Source: Defluviitalea raffinosedens
GTDB taxonomy: Bacteria; Bacillota; Clostridia; Lachnospirales; Defluviitaleaceae
DNA length: 64,000 nucleotides
Reading direction: 5' to 3'
NCBI RefSeq assembly: GCF_016908775.1
Contig: NZ_JAFBEP010000001.1
Location: forward strand, 186,001-250,000
The position numbers were made by a program, and so were the translations under genes. This document shows, in pieces, positions 47,450-55,567 of the stretch (the stretch's first letter is position 1; each line of letters starts with the position of its first letter). The notes under the pieces are model-generated. The model ran no database searches. It had not been told where the DNA came from and worked only from the letters and a program-made list of their open reading frames with translations.

Positions 47450-48757
47450 TCATAGTATTTCTATGTTCTCTCGATTCTTTACGTTTTTCATTGCATTTTT
47501 TGTATCAAAAATAAATTTTGAATGCTTTGCAATATACTCATAATCATATACAGTGTGCATTGTCGTAATAATCACTAAATCTGCTGTTTCAAGGATGCCT
47601 TGAGTTAATTCTACAGAAGAATATGTTTTCCCTTTATGATGAAACTCAGGAATATATGGGTCATTATATATGATCTCTGCTCCCTGATTCTCTAAGTGTT
47701 CAATGACTTTTAATGCGGGCGACTCTCTTAAATCATCAATATCCTGTTTATAAGCAACGCCTAAGATCAATATCTTTGAACCTCTTAACGCTTTTGAAAA
47801 ACGATTTAATATTTTCATACTTCTTTCCATTACAAACTCTGGCATGTAATTATTAATTTCTCCTGCTGTTTCAATTAGTCTCGTATGATAATTATATTCT
47901 CTTGCTTTCCATGTTAAATAAAATGGATCAATCGGAATACAGTGTCCTCCTAAGCCTGGTCCAGGATAAAATGCCATAAATCCATAGGGTTTCGTTTTTG
48001 CCGCTTCAATAACTTCCCACACATTAATGCCCATTTTGTGGCATAAGATCGCCATTTCATTAGCTAGTCCAATATTAATGTTTCTAAATGTATTTTCTAA
48101 AATTTTTTCCATTTCTGCTACTGCTGGTGAAGATACTTCAAAAACTTCACTTTCTAATACATTCCTATATAGGGCAGCTGCTACTTCTGTACTGTCTTTC
48201 CCAACGCCGCCAACAACTTTAGGCGTATTTTTTGTTTTATAGATCTTATTTCCCGGATCCACCCTTTCTGGTGAGAAGGCTAAATAAAAGTCTTTCTCAC
48301 ATTTTAATCCTGTAGATTCTAAAATAGGTTTAACAATCTCTTCTGTGGTCCCAGGATATGTAGTACTTTCTAAGACAACTAACATACCTTTGTGTAAATA
48401 TTTAGCAATATCTCTCGTAGATTTTTCTACATAAGAAATATCTGGCTGAAAATGATCATCTAAAGGTGTGGGAACACAAATAGCTATACAATCCACTTCC
48501 CGTGTAAAACTAAATTCTTTAGTAGCTCTTAGATATCCGGACTGGACAACTTCTTTTAATTCATCACTTATGATATCTCCTATATAATTTATACCTTGAT
48601 TGACCAGATCAACTTTTTTATCCTGTACATCAAACCCTATAACTTTATATCCGGCTTTAGCTTTTTCAACCGCAAGAGGTAATCCAACATATCCTAATCC
48701 TACAACCCCTATTACGGCAGTTTTGTTAATAATTTTACTAATTAACTCTTCTTTCAT
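47450..48757 (-). CDS. UDP-N-acetylglucosamine 6-dehydrogenase (WbpA family)
   Basis: The 435-residue nucleotide-sugar dehydrogenase has GVVGLGYVGLPLAVEKAKAG, PTPLDDHFQPDISYVEKSTR, LESTTYPGTTEEIV, FSPERVDPGN and the active-site cysteine in GPGLGGHCIPIDPFYLTWKA (about residue 273). It oxidises a UDP-HexNAc to the 6-carboxylate using NAD. It is followed within 30 bases by the WbpB-like oxidoreductase; the WbpE-like and formyltransferase genes are upstream. Together they define a diamino-uronate pathway. Confidence 0.9.
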   Translation of the reverse strand: MKEELISKIINKTAVIGVVGLGYVGLPLAVEKAKAGYKVIGFDVQDKKVDLVNQGINYIGDIISDELKEVVQSGYLRATKEFSFTREVDCIAICVPTPLDDHFQPDISYVEKSTRDIAKYLHKGMLVVLESTTYPGTTEEIVKPILESTGLKCEKDFYLAFSPERVDPGNKIYKTKNTPKVVGGVGKDSTEVAAALYRNVLESEVFEVSSPAVAEMEKILENTFRNINIGLANEMAILCHKMGINVWEVIEAAKTKPYGFMAFYPGPGLGGHCIPIDPFYLTWKAREYNYHTRLIETAGEINNYMPEFVMERSMKILNRFSKALRGSKILILGVAYKQDIDDLRESPALKVIEHLENQGAEIIYNDPYIPEFHHKGKTYSSVELTQGILETADLVIITTMHTVYDYEYIAKHSKFIFDTKNAMKNVKNRENIEIL

Positions 48758-48775
48758 AACATTTTCTCCTTAAAC

Positions 48776-49471
48776 TTAAATTCGATTTAATCTTTCATTC
48801 CATTTTTCTAATAAAATCATTTCTTTATCCGCTTCCATCTTTCTATTATATGGCAAAGAAATATCTACTTTTTGAAACATTTCCTTAGGCTTGCTTTCTA
48901 CTTCTTTAATAACTTGAGGTAAAAGATTCACTTGAAACTCATGTAGTCTTAAGGATACGTCAATTAATGTATCATCTTTATAAATCGGCACTTCTTTTTT
49001 CATTATAATTCTTCCTGCATCTATCTTACTGTCAATTAAATGCGCTGTAACCCCTATAGGTAAGTCATTATATATTGCCCATTTTAATGCATCCAGTCCT
49101 CTAACTTCAGGCAATATCCCCGGATGAAAATTTATAATCCCAATCTTAACACTTTCAATAATATTTTGCTTCAAAATTCGTGCACCTGCAATAATACCTA
49201 AATCAATATCATACTTGTTTAATAACTCTTCACATTCCTCACTGTTATGCATTACATTATAGTATGGAATATTGAATCGCTCACAAATTCTCTGTGGATG
49301 TACTAGATCAATGTGCCTCGGCTTTACTCTTAGTATTGATTCTGTCAAATTTAGTTCAACAAAATCACTGGCTAGGACACATTTAACATCTATATTTTCG
49401 AGTAATAATCTAAATAAAAAGTCCTGTGTTTTTTTATGAGGAAAATTATACGCAAATACTGCTATATTCAT
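48776..49471 (-). CDS. Formyltransferase-family protein, predicted sugar N-formyltransferase
   Basis: The 231-residue protein has the formyl-transferase catalytic segment IINFHPGILPEVRG (asparagine 114 and histidine 116 from the chosen start) and GVTAHLIDSKIDAGRII with aspartate 151, matching the N-H-D triad of the methionyl-tRNA and sugar N-formyltransferase fold. The oligonucleotide-binding C-terminal domain of tRNA formyltransferases is absent, as in sugar enzymes. It lies between the WbpE-like and WbpA-like genes and would use 10-formyltetrahydrofolate. The ATG at 49471 follows GGGAG with eight bases spacing. Folate dependence is inferred. Confidence 0.82.
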   Translation of the reverse strand: MNIAVFAYNFPHKKTQDFLFRLLLENIDVKCVLASDFVELNLTESILRVKPRHIDLVHPQRICERFNIPYYNVMHNSEECEELLNKYDIDLGIIAGARILKQNIIESVKIGIINFHPGILPEVRGLDALKWAIYNDLPIGVTAHLIDSKIDAGRIIMKKEVPIYKDDTLIDVSLRLHEFQVNLLPQVIKEVESKPKEMFQKVDISLPYNRKMEADKEMILLEKWNERLNRI

Positions 49472-49614
49472 ATTTCTTTCTCCCACTTTTTATCTTCTAA
49501 ATTTTTATATCGGATTTCAACAATATTCCCGTATTTCGATTTATAAGTATCTAAAATAAAGTATTTTTATCCTATTTTTTAACTTCTCTGAACCAGTTAT
49601 AACACAAAGTTAAT

Positions 49615-50811
49615 CTATCTGCTTTTCTCAAAGTCAAAAATAGCATTTATAACATAATCTTGCTCTGCCTTTGATAACTCTGGATATAATGGAATAGCAA
49701 ACGTACGACAAGACAAATATTCTGATACAGGCAAATCCCCTTTTTGATATCCTAAATTCTTATAGACATTTTGTAAATGTAAAGGTACAGGATAGTATAT
49801 ACCAGTTGCAATTCCTTTTTCTTTTAAGTACAAAGTAAGCTCATCTCTATTCTCACTTTGTAAAATATATAAATGAAATACACTGTTTACATCATGATGT
49901 ACCATTGGAGTAATGAGGTGTGTATCTTTAAGGTTTTCCGTATAATATTCTGCTAATCTCCTGCGGCTTGCATTCCATTCATCTAAATATTTTAGCTTAA
50001 CATTTAAAATGGCTGCTTGTATATTGTCTAATCTTGAATTGTATCCAATAAAGTAATTATAATATTTCGCAGCGTCATATACAGTCTTGTCCTCTATATC
50101 TATATTTTCTTCTTGCTCTTCTTTTATGCCGTTTATTAAATTATATGCCGAACGTCCTAACTCACCGCTTCCATGTACTCTAAGAGCTTTTATTAACGCC
50201 GCAAGTGTCTCATCATTAGTAGTAATCATTCCCCCATCTCCAAAAGCTCCGAGATTTTTTGTAGGAAAGAAGGAAAAACACCCTATCGTCCCAATATTGC
50301 CTACCTTTTTACCTTTGTATTCTGCTCCAATTGCCTGGCAAGCGTCTTCTATAACATACAGATTATATTTATTGGCTATCGTCATGATCTCGTCCATATT
50401 TGCAGGCTGCCCAAAAATATGTACAGGTAGTATTGCTTTAGTATTCTTATTAATCTTTTCTTCAATCTTATCTGGATCAATGTTATAGGTGTCTTTTTTT
50501 ATATCTACAAAAACAGGTTTTGCTCCTACCCTGGAAATAGCTTCTGCAGTGGCAAAGAAAGTAAAAGGAGATGTAATCACTTCATCTCCATCACCAATAT
50601 TTAGCGCATGCAAGGCCAATACTAATGCATCCGTTCCATTAGCACAGGTAATTGCATATTTGCAGCCAATATATTCTTCCATTTTCTTTTCAAGTATTCT
50701 TATTTCTTCTCCCATAATATATTGGGCAGAAGAAATGACCTTTTGTAACCTTTCATCTATCTCATTCTTAATAGTTTCATACTGTTTTTTTAAATCTAAT
50801 AAAGGAATCAT
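49615..50811 (-). CDS. DegT/DnrJ/EryC1 aminotransferase, WbpE-like UDP-3-keto-sugar transaminase
   Basis: The 398-residue PLP enzyme begins [18 protein letters not shown] and has [18 protein letters not shown] with the PLP lysine near residue 185, the position reported for WbpE of Pseudomonas. About 30 residues (roughly 217-250, [20 protein letters not shown]) are inserted before the conserved [13 protein letters not shown]. It would aminate C3 of the oxidised UDP-GlcNAcA. First gene of its operon; the upstream gap has no consensus sigma-28 box. Confidence 0.86.
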   Translation of the reverse strand: MIPLLDLKKQYETIKNEIDERLQKVISSAQYIMGEEIRILEKKMEEYIGCKYAITCANGTDALVLALHALNIGDGDEVITSPFTFFATAEAISRVGAKPVFVDIKKDTYNIDPDKIEEKINKNTKAILPVHIFGQPANMDEIMTIANKYNLYVIEDACQAIGAEYKGKKVGNIGTIGCFSFFPTKNLGAFGDGGMITTNDETLAALIKALRVHGSGELGRSAYNLINGIKEEQEENIDIEDKTVYDAAKYYNYFIGYNSRLDNIQAAILNVKLKYLDEWNASRRRLAEYYTENLKDTHLITPMVHHDVNSVFHLYILQSENRDELTLYLKEKGIATGIYYPVPLHLQNVYKNLGYQKGDLPVSEYLSCRTFAIPLYPELSKAEQDYVINAIFDFEKSR

Positions 50812-50922
50812 CTGAGTAACTCCTATCCATATATTTTAGCTCTTTCTTTATGAATAAATCACAATCACTATTATTATTTTCGTCATAACATTGTAAAAAC
50901 CTTAGAAAAATTTACAGGCAAT

Positions 50923-50947
50923 AAAAAACAGTACGTTTTCGTACTGT
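50923..50947 (-). terminator. Terminator after pseB
   Basis: ACAGTACG-AAAA-CGTACTGT is followed by six uracils. It separates the maf-pseB transcript from the WbpE-like operon. Confidence 0.92.
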
Positions 50948-50956
50948 CGTAATAAT

Positions 50957-51958
50957 CTAGATTAAATTTTCATTTAAGATAAGTTGTCTTAATTCTTCTT
51001 TGCTTAAAGCCTGTACTTTTGAAGAATCTGTTGAATATTCACTGATATCATGTTTATTAACCACTGGTAAGGCTTTAACAAACGGATAGATTCTAAACAT
51101 TTCATCCAATTCCTCAGCTCTTAATGCTTCTTCTTTTGTCATAAGCTCTTCGTACATTTTTTCTCCTGGTCTTAAGCCTATGGTTTCAATCTTAATTTCT
51201 TCATCCCAAGGTAAGTTGTATTTTTTTCTTGTTTCTTCAATAACAACTTCTGCTAAATCCTTTAAGTTGATAACCGGCATTTTAAGGACGAAAATATCTC
51301 CTCCCTGGGCATATTCCGTAGCTTTTAGTACCAAATTTACTGCTTGAGTAATACTCATCATAAATCTTGACATATTAGGGTCTGTAAGCGTTATTTTTTT
51401 ATTTTCTAAGATTTGCTGTTTAAAAAGAGGGATCACCGATCCTCTGGATCCCATGACGTTTCCAAAACGCACCGCCGCAAATATGGGTCTTTTGCCACCT
51501 TTATAATAATCAGCAGAAGACATCAACCTCTCTGCTAAAAGCTTGGTAGCTCCCATGGTGTTAGTTGGGCTGATGGCTTTATCACTGCTTGTATAAATGA
51601 CTCTTTCTACTTTTTGATTAATCGCACACTCTATGACATTCTGAGTACCGAGAACATTAGTTTTAACCGCTTCAAAAGGATTGTATTCACAGGCTGGAAC
51701 ATGTTTTAGGGCAGCTAAGTAAAATACAATATCAATCCCATGCATTGCCCGTTCCAATCTTTCCTTATCTCTTATGTCTCCCAACAAAAACCTGATATTC
51801 TTACGCTTTCCCAGTTCTTGTTCCATGACAAACTGTTTATACTCATCCCTACTAAATACTCGAATAACCTGTGGATTATACTCTATGAGTTTTTTTACTA
51901 ACGCTTGTCCAATCGTTCCTGTCCCCCCAAGGACTAAAATCTTTTTGTTTTCAAACAT
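50957..51958 (-). CDS. pseB: UDP-N-acetylglucosamine 4,6-dehydratase (inverting), PseB-like
   Basis: The 333-residue short-chain dehydrogenase has ILVLGGTGTIGQALVKKL, YLAALKHVPACEYNPFEAVK, VIYTSSDKAISPTNTMGATK with the catalytic MxxxK, and RFGNVMGSRGSVIPLFKQQI. Its length equals that of H. pylori PseB. Starting from UDP-GlcNAc it gives the 4-keto-6-deoxy-L-arabino sugar used by PseC. A role as a CapD-type dehydratase cannot be excluded, but linkage to the maf genes and to pseC/G/I favours PseB. The ATG at 51958 follows GGGTGG. Confidence 0.82.
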   Translation of the reverse strand: MFENKKILVLGGTGTIGQALVKKLIEYNPQVIRVFSRDEYKQFVMEQELGKRKNIRFLLGDIRDKERLERAMHGIDIVFYLAALKHVPACEYNPFEAVKTNVLGTQNVIECAINQKVERVIYTSSDKAISPTNTMGATKLLAERLMSSADYYKGGKRPIFAAVRFGNVMGSRGSVIPLFKQQILENKKITLTDPNMSRFMMSITQAVNLVLKATEYAQGGDIFVLKMPVINLKDLAEVVIEETRKKYNLPWDEEIKIETIGLRPGEKMYEELMTKEEALRAEELDEMFRIYPFVKALPVVNKHDISEYSTDSSKVQALSKEELRQLILNENLI

Positions 51959-51975
51959 TATTCCACCCACTTAAC

Positions 51976-53748
51976 CTAAGATTGAATTTTAATAAATGCT
52001 GTAAGTAGTTTGATCTCATTTTCTTCTATCAGTGTTTCTATGGCTTTTTCAAAGTGTACCGCTGCATTATATTGAAGCTTATATAACTTTTCATTCTTTT
52101 CTAAAATACGCTGATAAGCGTTTTCTTCTTTTTCGATTATTTTAGGTTCAAATTCCTGAGCAATCTGTAATAACCCGGGCTGCTTATAGTAAAATAAAAG
52201 CTCATTGGCAAGAACAGCCTTGTTGATTGCTTCATCATTCCTGTCTAATTGGTATAATATCTTATTAAATTTTTCTCTGCTTTTTCCTTCATAATATCTC
52301 TTAAGCTCTAAAGACCACTCCAAATTTGATTTAGAGCACTTTTTTATCACTCTTAATTCCTTTAGGACATTTTTCAGTTTTTCTATTCCCTTGTAATATA
52401 CATTATTCCCTTTGCTTTCCATTATAAGTTTTATCTTGTCTTTTGGATTAATATGCTGATCACAGTATTTTATAATAGTATCTTTTAATGTCATGATCTT
52501 GGTGCCTTTGATTTTAGCTCCGCCTTCTGTGGCATCTATAAAAGTATTATTGGAATGATCTTTGATATAGTTTTCAAACCAATTAAGATAATAATACAGT
52601 TGCGAACTGGTAGGAATCCTATTTCCATAAATATCTTCTACCAATAGATCCCCTGATGATTCTTTTTGATCTTCTTCGCATACTTTAGATGCTATGTCGC
52701 TATGGTGTTTTTGATCGGTAAATGCCAAATCCTGCCCTACTAAAATGAGAGGATTACATCCCATGTATGTGGCGATAGCAGTAGAACTGTTGGCAACAGA
52801 CCCTCCTACTTCTATAGTATCTTGTCGTTCACCGAATATATATTCTACAAGGTTTTTAAGCTTGTCATCCGGTATGAATATTTTTTTGCCTTTCCATTCT
52901 TCGACAAGAATATGATTCCCATGAACTAAAGAAATAACTGGTATGGATAAATCCATATGGTCCTTGGCTAATTCATAGGTAATATCTTGAGGATCAATAT
53001 TACACAAAAAATGAGGAATAATTCCCCTATCTAATAAGGGTTTTAATGTTCTTACTCCCGCAAAAATCACTGCTTTATCCTGTACATCTTTAAGCTCATC
53101 AATATTTTTTTCCAGGGAAGGTCCTGCCGATACGATCACCGCAGGGCAATCTTTAAAAATCTCTTTAAAAGAAATAATAGAATAGCCTTCTATGATATAT
53201 GGAAGATTTTCTGCCAAATTCCTGCTAATTTGGCTTGAGAGCTTTTCGATAGCATTCGCTTGTACTTGAAGTTCAAGATTATAGCTATGAATAATACTTA
53301 AAAGCTGGCTATAAAAATCAGCATATATCTTATCATAGTAAGGTAGTGTATACAGCTTAAAATGATTATAATTTTCTATAGAGGTATTTTGCTTTAAGAT
53401 TTCATAAATGTTAACACATGCATTGCCTGCAAGAGAAATAACATTTTCGTTCTCTATAATAGGTTTTATATGTTCCAGCTCTTTTGAATATAAATATAAT
53501 TCTTCATTGGGCTCTAAAATAATAATAAGATTTTCCCTTGCATATTTTGATAATTCATACAAATTATATCCTAATCCTAATCCAAATAATATAAATACAG
53601 TATTTAATCCATATCCCTCTAATGAGCCTATATTGCGCACTGCTTCTTTTACAGGATCGTATTTGCTGTGCAAATAAAGTTCCTTTTCCCCTATTTGGAG
53701 TTTTGCAGTTGGAACTCCACTTTTTGAAGTTTCTATTTGGATAGTCAT
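51976..53748 (-). CDS. Maf-type flagellin glycosyltransferase (DUF115), copy 1
   Basis: The 590-residue protein has the Maf core: YLHSKYDPVKEAVRNI, then AVIVSAGPSLEKNIDELKDV (donor-binding Rossmann-like part), GGSVANSSTAIATYMGCNPL, LVGQDLAFTDQKHHSD and FIDATEGGAKIKGTKIMTL. A C-terminal helical bundle follows. Maf proteins transfer nonulosonic acids such as pseudaminic acid onto flagellin serine or threonine residues in the cytoplasm. It is the last of three maf genes, before pseB. Confidence 0.9.
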   Translation of the reverse strand: MTIQIETSKSGVPTAKLQIGEKELYLHSKYDPVKEAVRNIGSLEGYGLNTVFILFGLGLGYNLYELSKYARENLIIILEPNEELYLYSKELEHIKPIIENENVISLAGNACVNIYEILKQNTSIENYNHFKLYTLPYYDKIYADFYSQLLSIIHSYNLELQVQANAIEKLSSQISRNLAENLPYIIEGYSIISFKEIFKDCPAVIVSAGPSLEKNIDELKDVQDKAVIFAGVRTLKPLLDRGIIPHFLCNIDPQDITYELAKDHMDLSIPVISLVHGNHILVEEWKGKKIFIPDDKLKNLVEYIFGERQDTIEVGGSVANSSTAIATYMGCNPLILVGQDLAFTDQKHHSDIASKVCEEDQKESSGDLLVEDIYGNRIPTSSQLYYYLNWFENYIKDHSNNTFIDATEGGAKIKGTKIMTLKDTIIKYCDQHINPKDKIKLIMESKGNNVYYKGIEKLKNVLKELRVIKKCSKSNLEWSLELKRYYEGKSREKFNKILYQLDRNDEAINKAVLANELLFYYKQPGLLQIAQEFEPKIIEKEENAYQRILEKNEKLYKLQYNAAVHFEKAIETLIEENEIKLLTAFIKIQS

Positions 53749-53759
53749 CGTTACACCTT

Positions 53760-55181
53760 CTAATTCATAAACTCAATGGTAGCTGTAAAGATTTTTATTT
53801 CTTCCTTTAGCTTTCTTATCCTTAATCTTTTGTCTGCAGGTTTTGAGTAATCTATATACTCTTCAATAAAATCCTGCAGAGGCATATGTCTGCATCCCTC
53901 TATATAGGCTCCACCTTCAGTAGCATTAATAAATTCGATGTGAGGATGATCCTTGATTTTATTCTCTATCCAATGCTTAAAACTCAGTAGTCCCAAAGTC
54001 GTATCCAGCCATTCTCCATTTTGCCCTTTGACTTTCCTTCTGTTAGCATTTTCTTGGACCGTATTTCCATAAGCATGACTTTGTCCATCCGTAAAAGCCA
54101 AGTCTTGTCCTACAAACACAATAGGGTTTCCTCCGAATCGAATAGACAAATCGAGTACTGCGGTAGCAACAGATCCTCCTAAGTCCATAATGTGCGCCGG
54201 ATTCTCTATATGTTCTTTTTTATTAGAAGCAAAATATTTAGGCCCTTTATATCTTAATACAGTATCTGCACTGGCTGATTCAAAAAATACCATAGGGATA
54301 TCCAGATTTTCATATCCTTTGATTTGATCGTAAGTAGGTTCATATTGAGGATCTATGATGCAAAACATATCTGGTTCTATATTTTCTAAAAGTAAAGTCT
54401 TCAGTGTCCTTCCAACGGCAAAAATAAAAGCTCTTCCTTCTAAGTCACCTATTAAATGAATATTTTTTTCTAACGAAGGCCCTGCAGATACAACAATAAA
54501 AGGCAGGCCTCTATATTGATGGTATAATTCTCCCACATTAGGAGCATTTAAGGATACATTTCGTCTATAGTTTTCATCCAGCATTTCTCTCCACTCATTG
54601 GTTTCACTCTTGGTAATATTCCAGTCCTCTAAAATAAATCGGATTTTCTCGCTATTTTTAGGTATTGTCTTTAAAGAGGGAGGGTGGATAATGAGATGGG
54701 CATCTTCTTTCAATAAATTCCCTAGATGCAATGCCTGTTGTGTCTCATGATCAGAGATTATAAGATGTACTCGATCACTGGATAAAATATTTGATAAATT
54801 CCTGCATTCTAAAGCAGATTTAAATACGTTCAGGTTCATTTCGAATATATACAGTTTTTGATGATCTTTTAACAGATTGAATATTGCTTCAACATGATAA
54901 CCCAGGCCGAATCCGAAAATAATGATTTTTTCTTTTTCTAAACTGTATTGACCTTTTGCGAATTTCTCTGCTTCTCTAACGGGATCATATTTACTATGCA
55001 AATAAAAATCTACATGCTTTTTTCTTGTATAATCATACTCAGAAATTTTAAGGGTATATACCTTAGAATGGGTTAGTTCTTTCTTGTACTTTTCTTCTTT
55101 CAATATAAATTGGTTCATGAGATGATACAGATCTACATCTTTAACTTTGAGTAAATCCATATTGATTTTGCAAAAATCCAT
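53760..55181 (-). CDS. Maf-type flagellin glycosyltransferase (DUF115), copy 2 (short)
   Basis: The 473-residue protein is a shorter Maf: YLHSKYDPVREAEKFAKG, FIVVSAGPSLEKNIHLIGDL, DLGGSVATAVLDLSIRFGGN, IVFVGQDLAFTDGQSHAYGN and FINATEGGAYIEGCRHMPL. The helical C-terminal region seen in copies 1 and 3 is missing, so it may work as a partner or recognise a different substrate. It overlaps no neighbour; its SD lies in the last codons of the small acidic gene, indicating coupling. Confidence 0.88.
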   Translation of the reverse strand: MDFCKINMDLLKVKDVDLYHLMNQFILKEEKYKKELTHSKVYTLKISEYDYTRKKHVDFYLHSKYDPVREAEKFAKGQYSLEKEKIIIFGFGLGYHVEAIFNLLKDHQKLYIFEMNLNVFKSALECRNLSNILSSDRVHLIISDHETQQALHLGNLLKEDAHLIIHPPSLKTIPKNSEKIRFILEDWNITKSETNEWREMLDENYRRNVSLNAPNVGELYHQYRGLPFIVVSAGPSLEKNIHLIGDLEGRAFIFAVGRTLKTLLLENIEPDMFCIIDPQYEPTYDQIKGYENLDIPMVFFESASADTVLRYKGPKYFASNKKEHIENPAHIMDLGGSVATAVLDLSIRFGGNPIVFVGQDLAFTDGQSHAYGNTVQENANRRKVKGQNGEWLDTTLGLLSFKHWIENKIKDHPHIEFINATEGGAYIEGCRHMPLQDFIEEYIDYSKPADKRLRIRKLKEEIKIFTATIEFMN

Positions 55182-55183
55182 AT

Positions 55184-55540
55184 TTATTCCCCTATAGTTA
55201 AATTAAGTTTTTGATTCCACTCTTCAACTTTAGGCAGAATTTCATATTCCAATACGTCTCCAATTAATACATAGTCTATGTTTTCTAAAGCTTCAATCAT
55301 TGCATTTAAAGGGTCAATGATTTCTGAAACATCAACGGGCTCCACCTGTGCATCCAGGGTAAGGGTAATAGCTTCCATAGTCCATTTTAACCCATCGATA
55401 ATTTGAACAACCAGATCCATACCTTTCCCTTCCATACCTTCATGGAAGGAATCTACTGCTTCATTGATTCCTTTGATCAGTCTGCCAGTGTATTCTACTA
55501 GAGTTTGAATTAATTCCATTTTTTCTGCTCTTTGATCCAT
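55184..55540 (-). CDS. Small acidic helical protein between maf genes, function unknown
   Basis: A 118-residue acidic protein with no signal peptide, predicted mostly alpha-helical (MELIQTLVEYTGRLIKGI, ALENIDYVLIGDVLEYEIL). It shows no catalytic motif I can name. It is tightly packed between two maf genes, 2 bases before one and 27 bases after the other, with GAGGGG as its ribosome-binding site. A partner or chaperone for Maf or for flagellin is a reasonable guess, but nothing in the sequence proves it. Confidence 0.68.
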   Translation of the reverse strand: MDQRAEKMELIQTLVEYTGRLIKGINEAVDSFHEGMEGKGMDLVVQIIDGLKWTMEAITLTLDAQVEPVDVSEIIDPLNAMIEALENIDYVLIGDVLEYEILPKVEEWNQKLNLTIGE

Positions 55541-55567
55541 AACTTTCCCCTCTTCTTCTAATTATTT

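Noticed and set aside
50957-51958. Assignment of this gene to capsule-type CapD
   Set aside because: The motif set could fit CapD-like dehydratases, but CapD proteins are usually longer and membrane-bound. Length of 333 residues, lack of membrane helices and linkage to maf genes fit PseB better.
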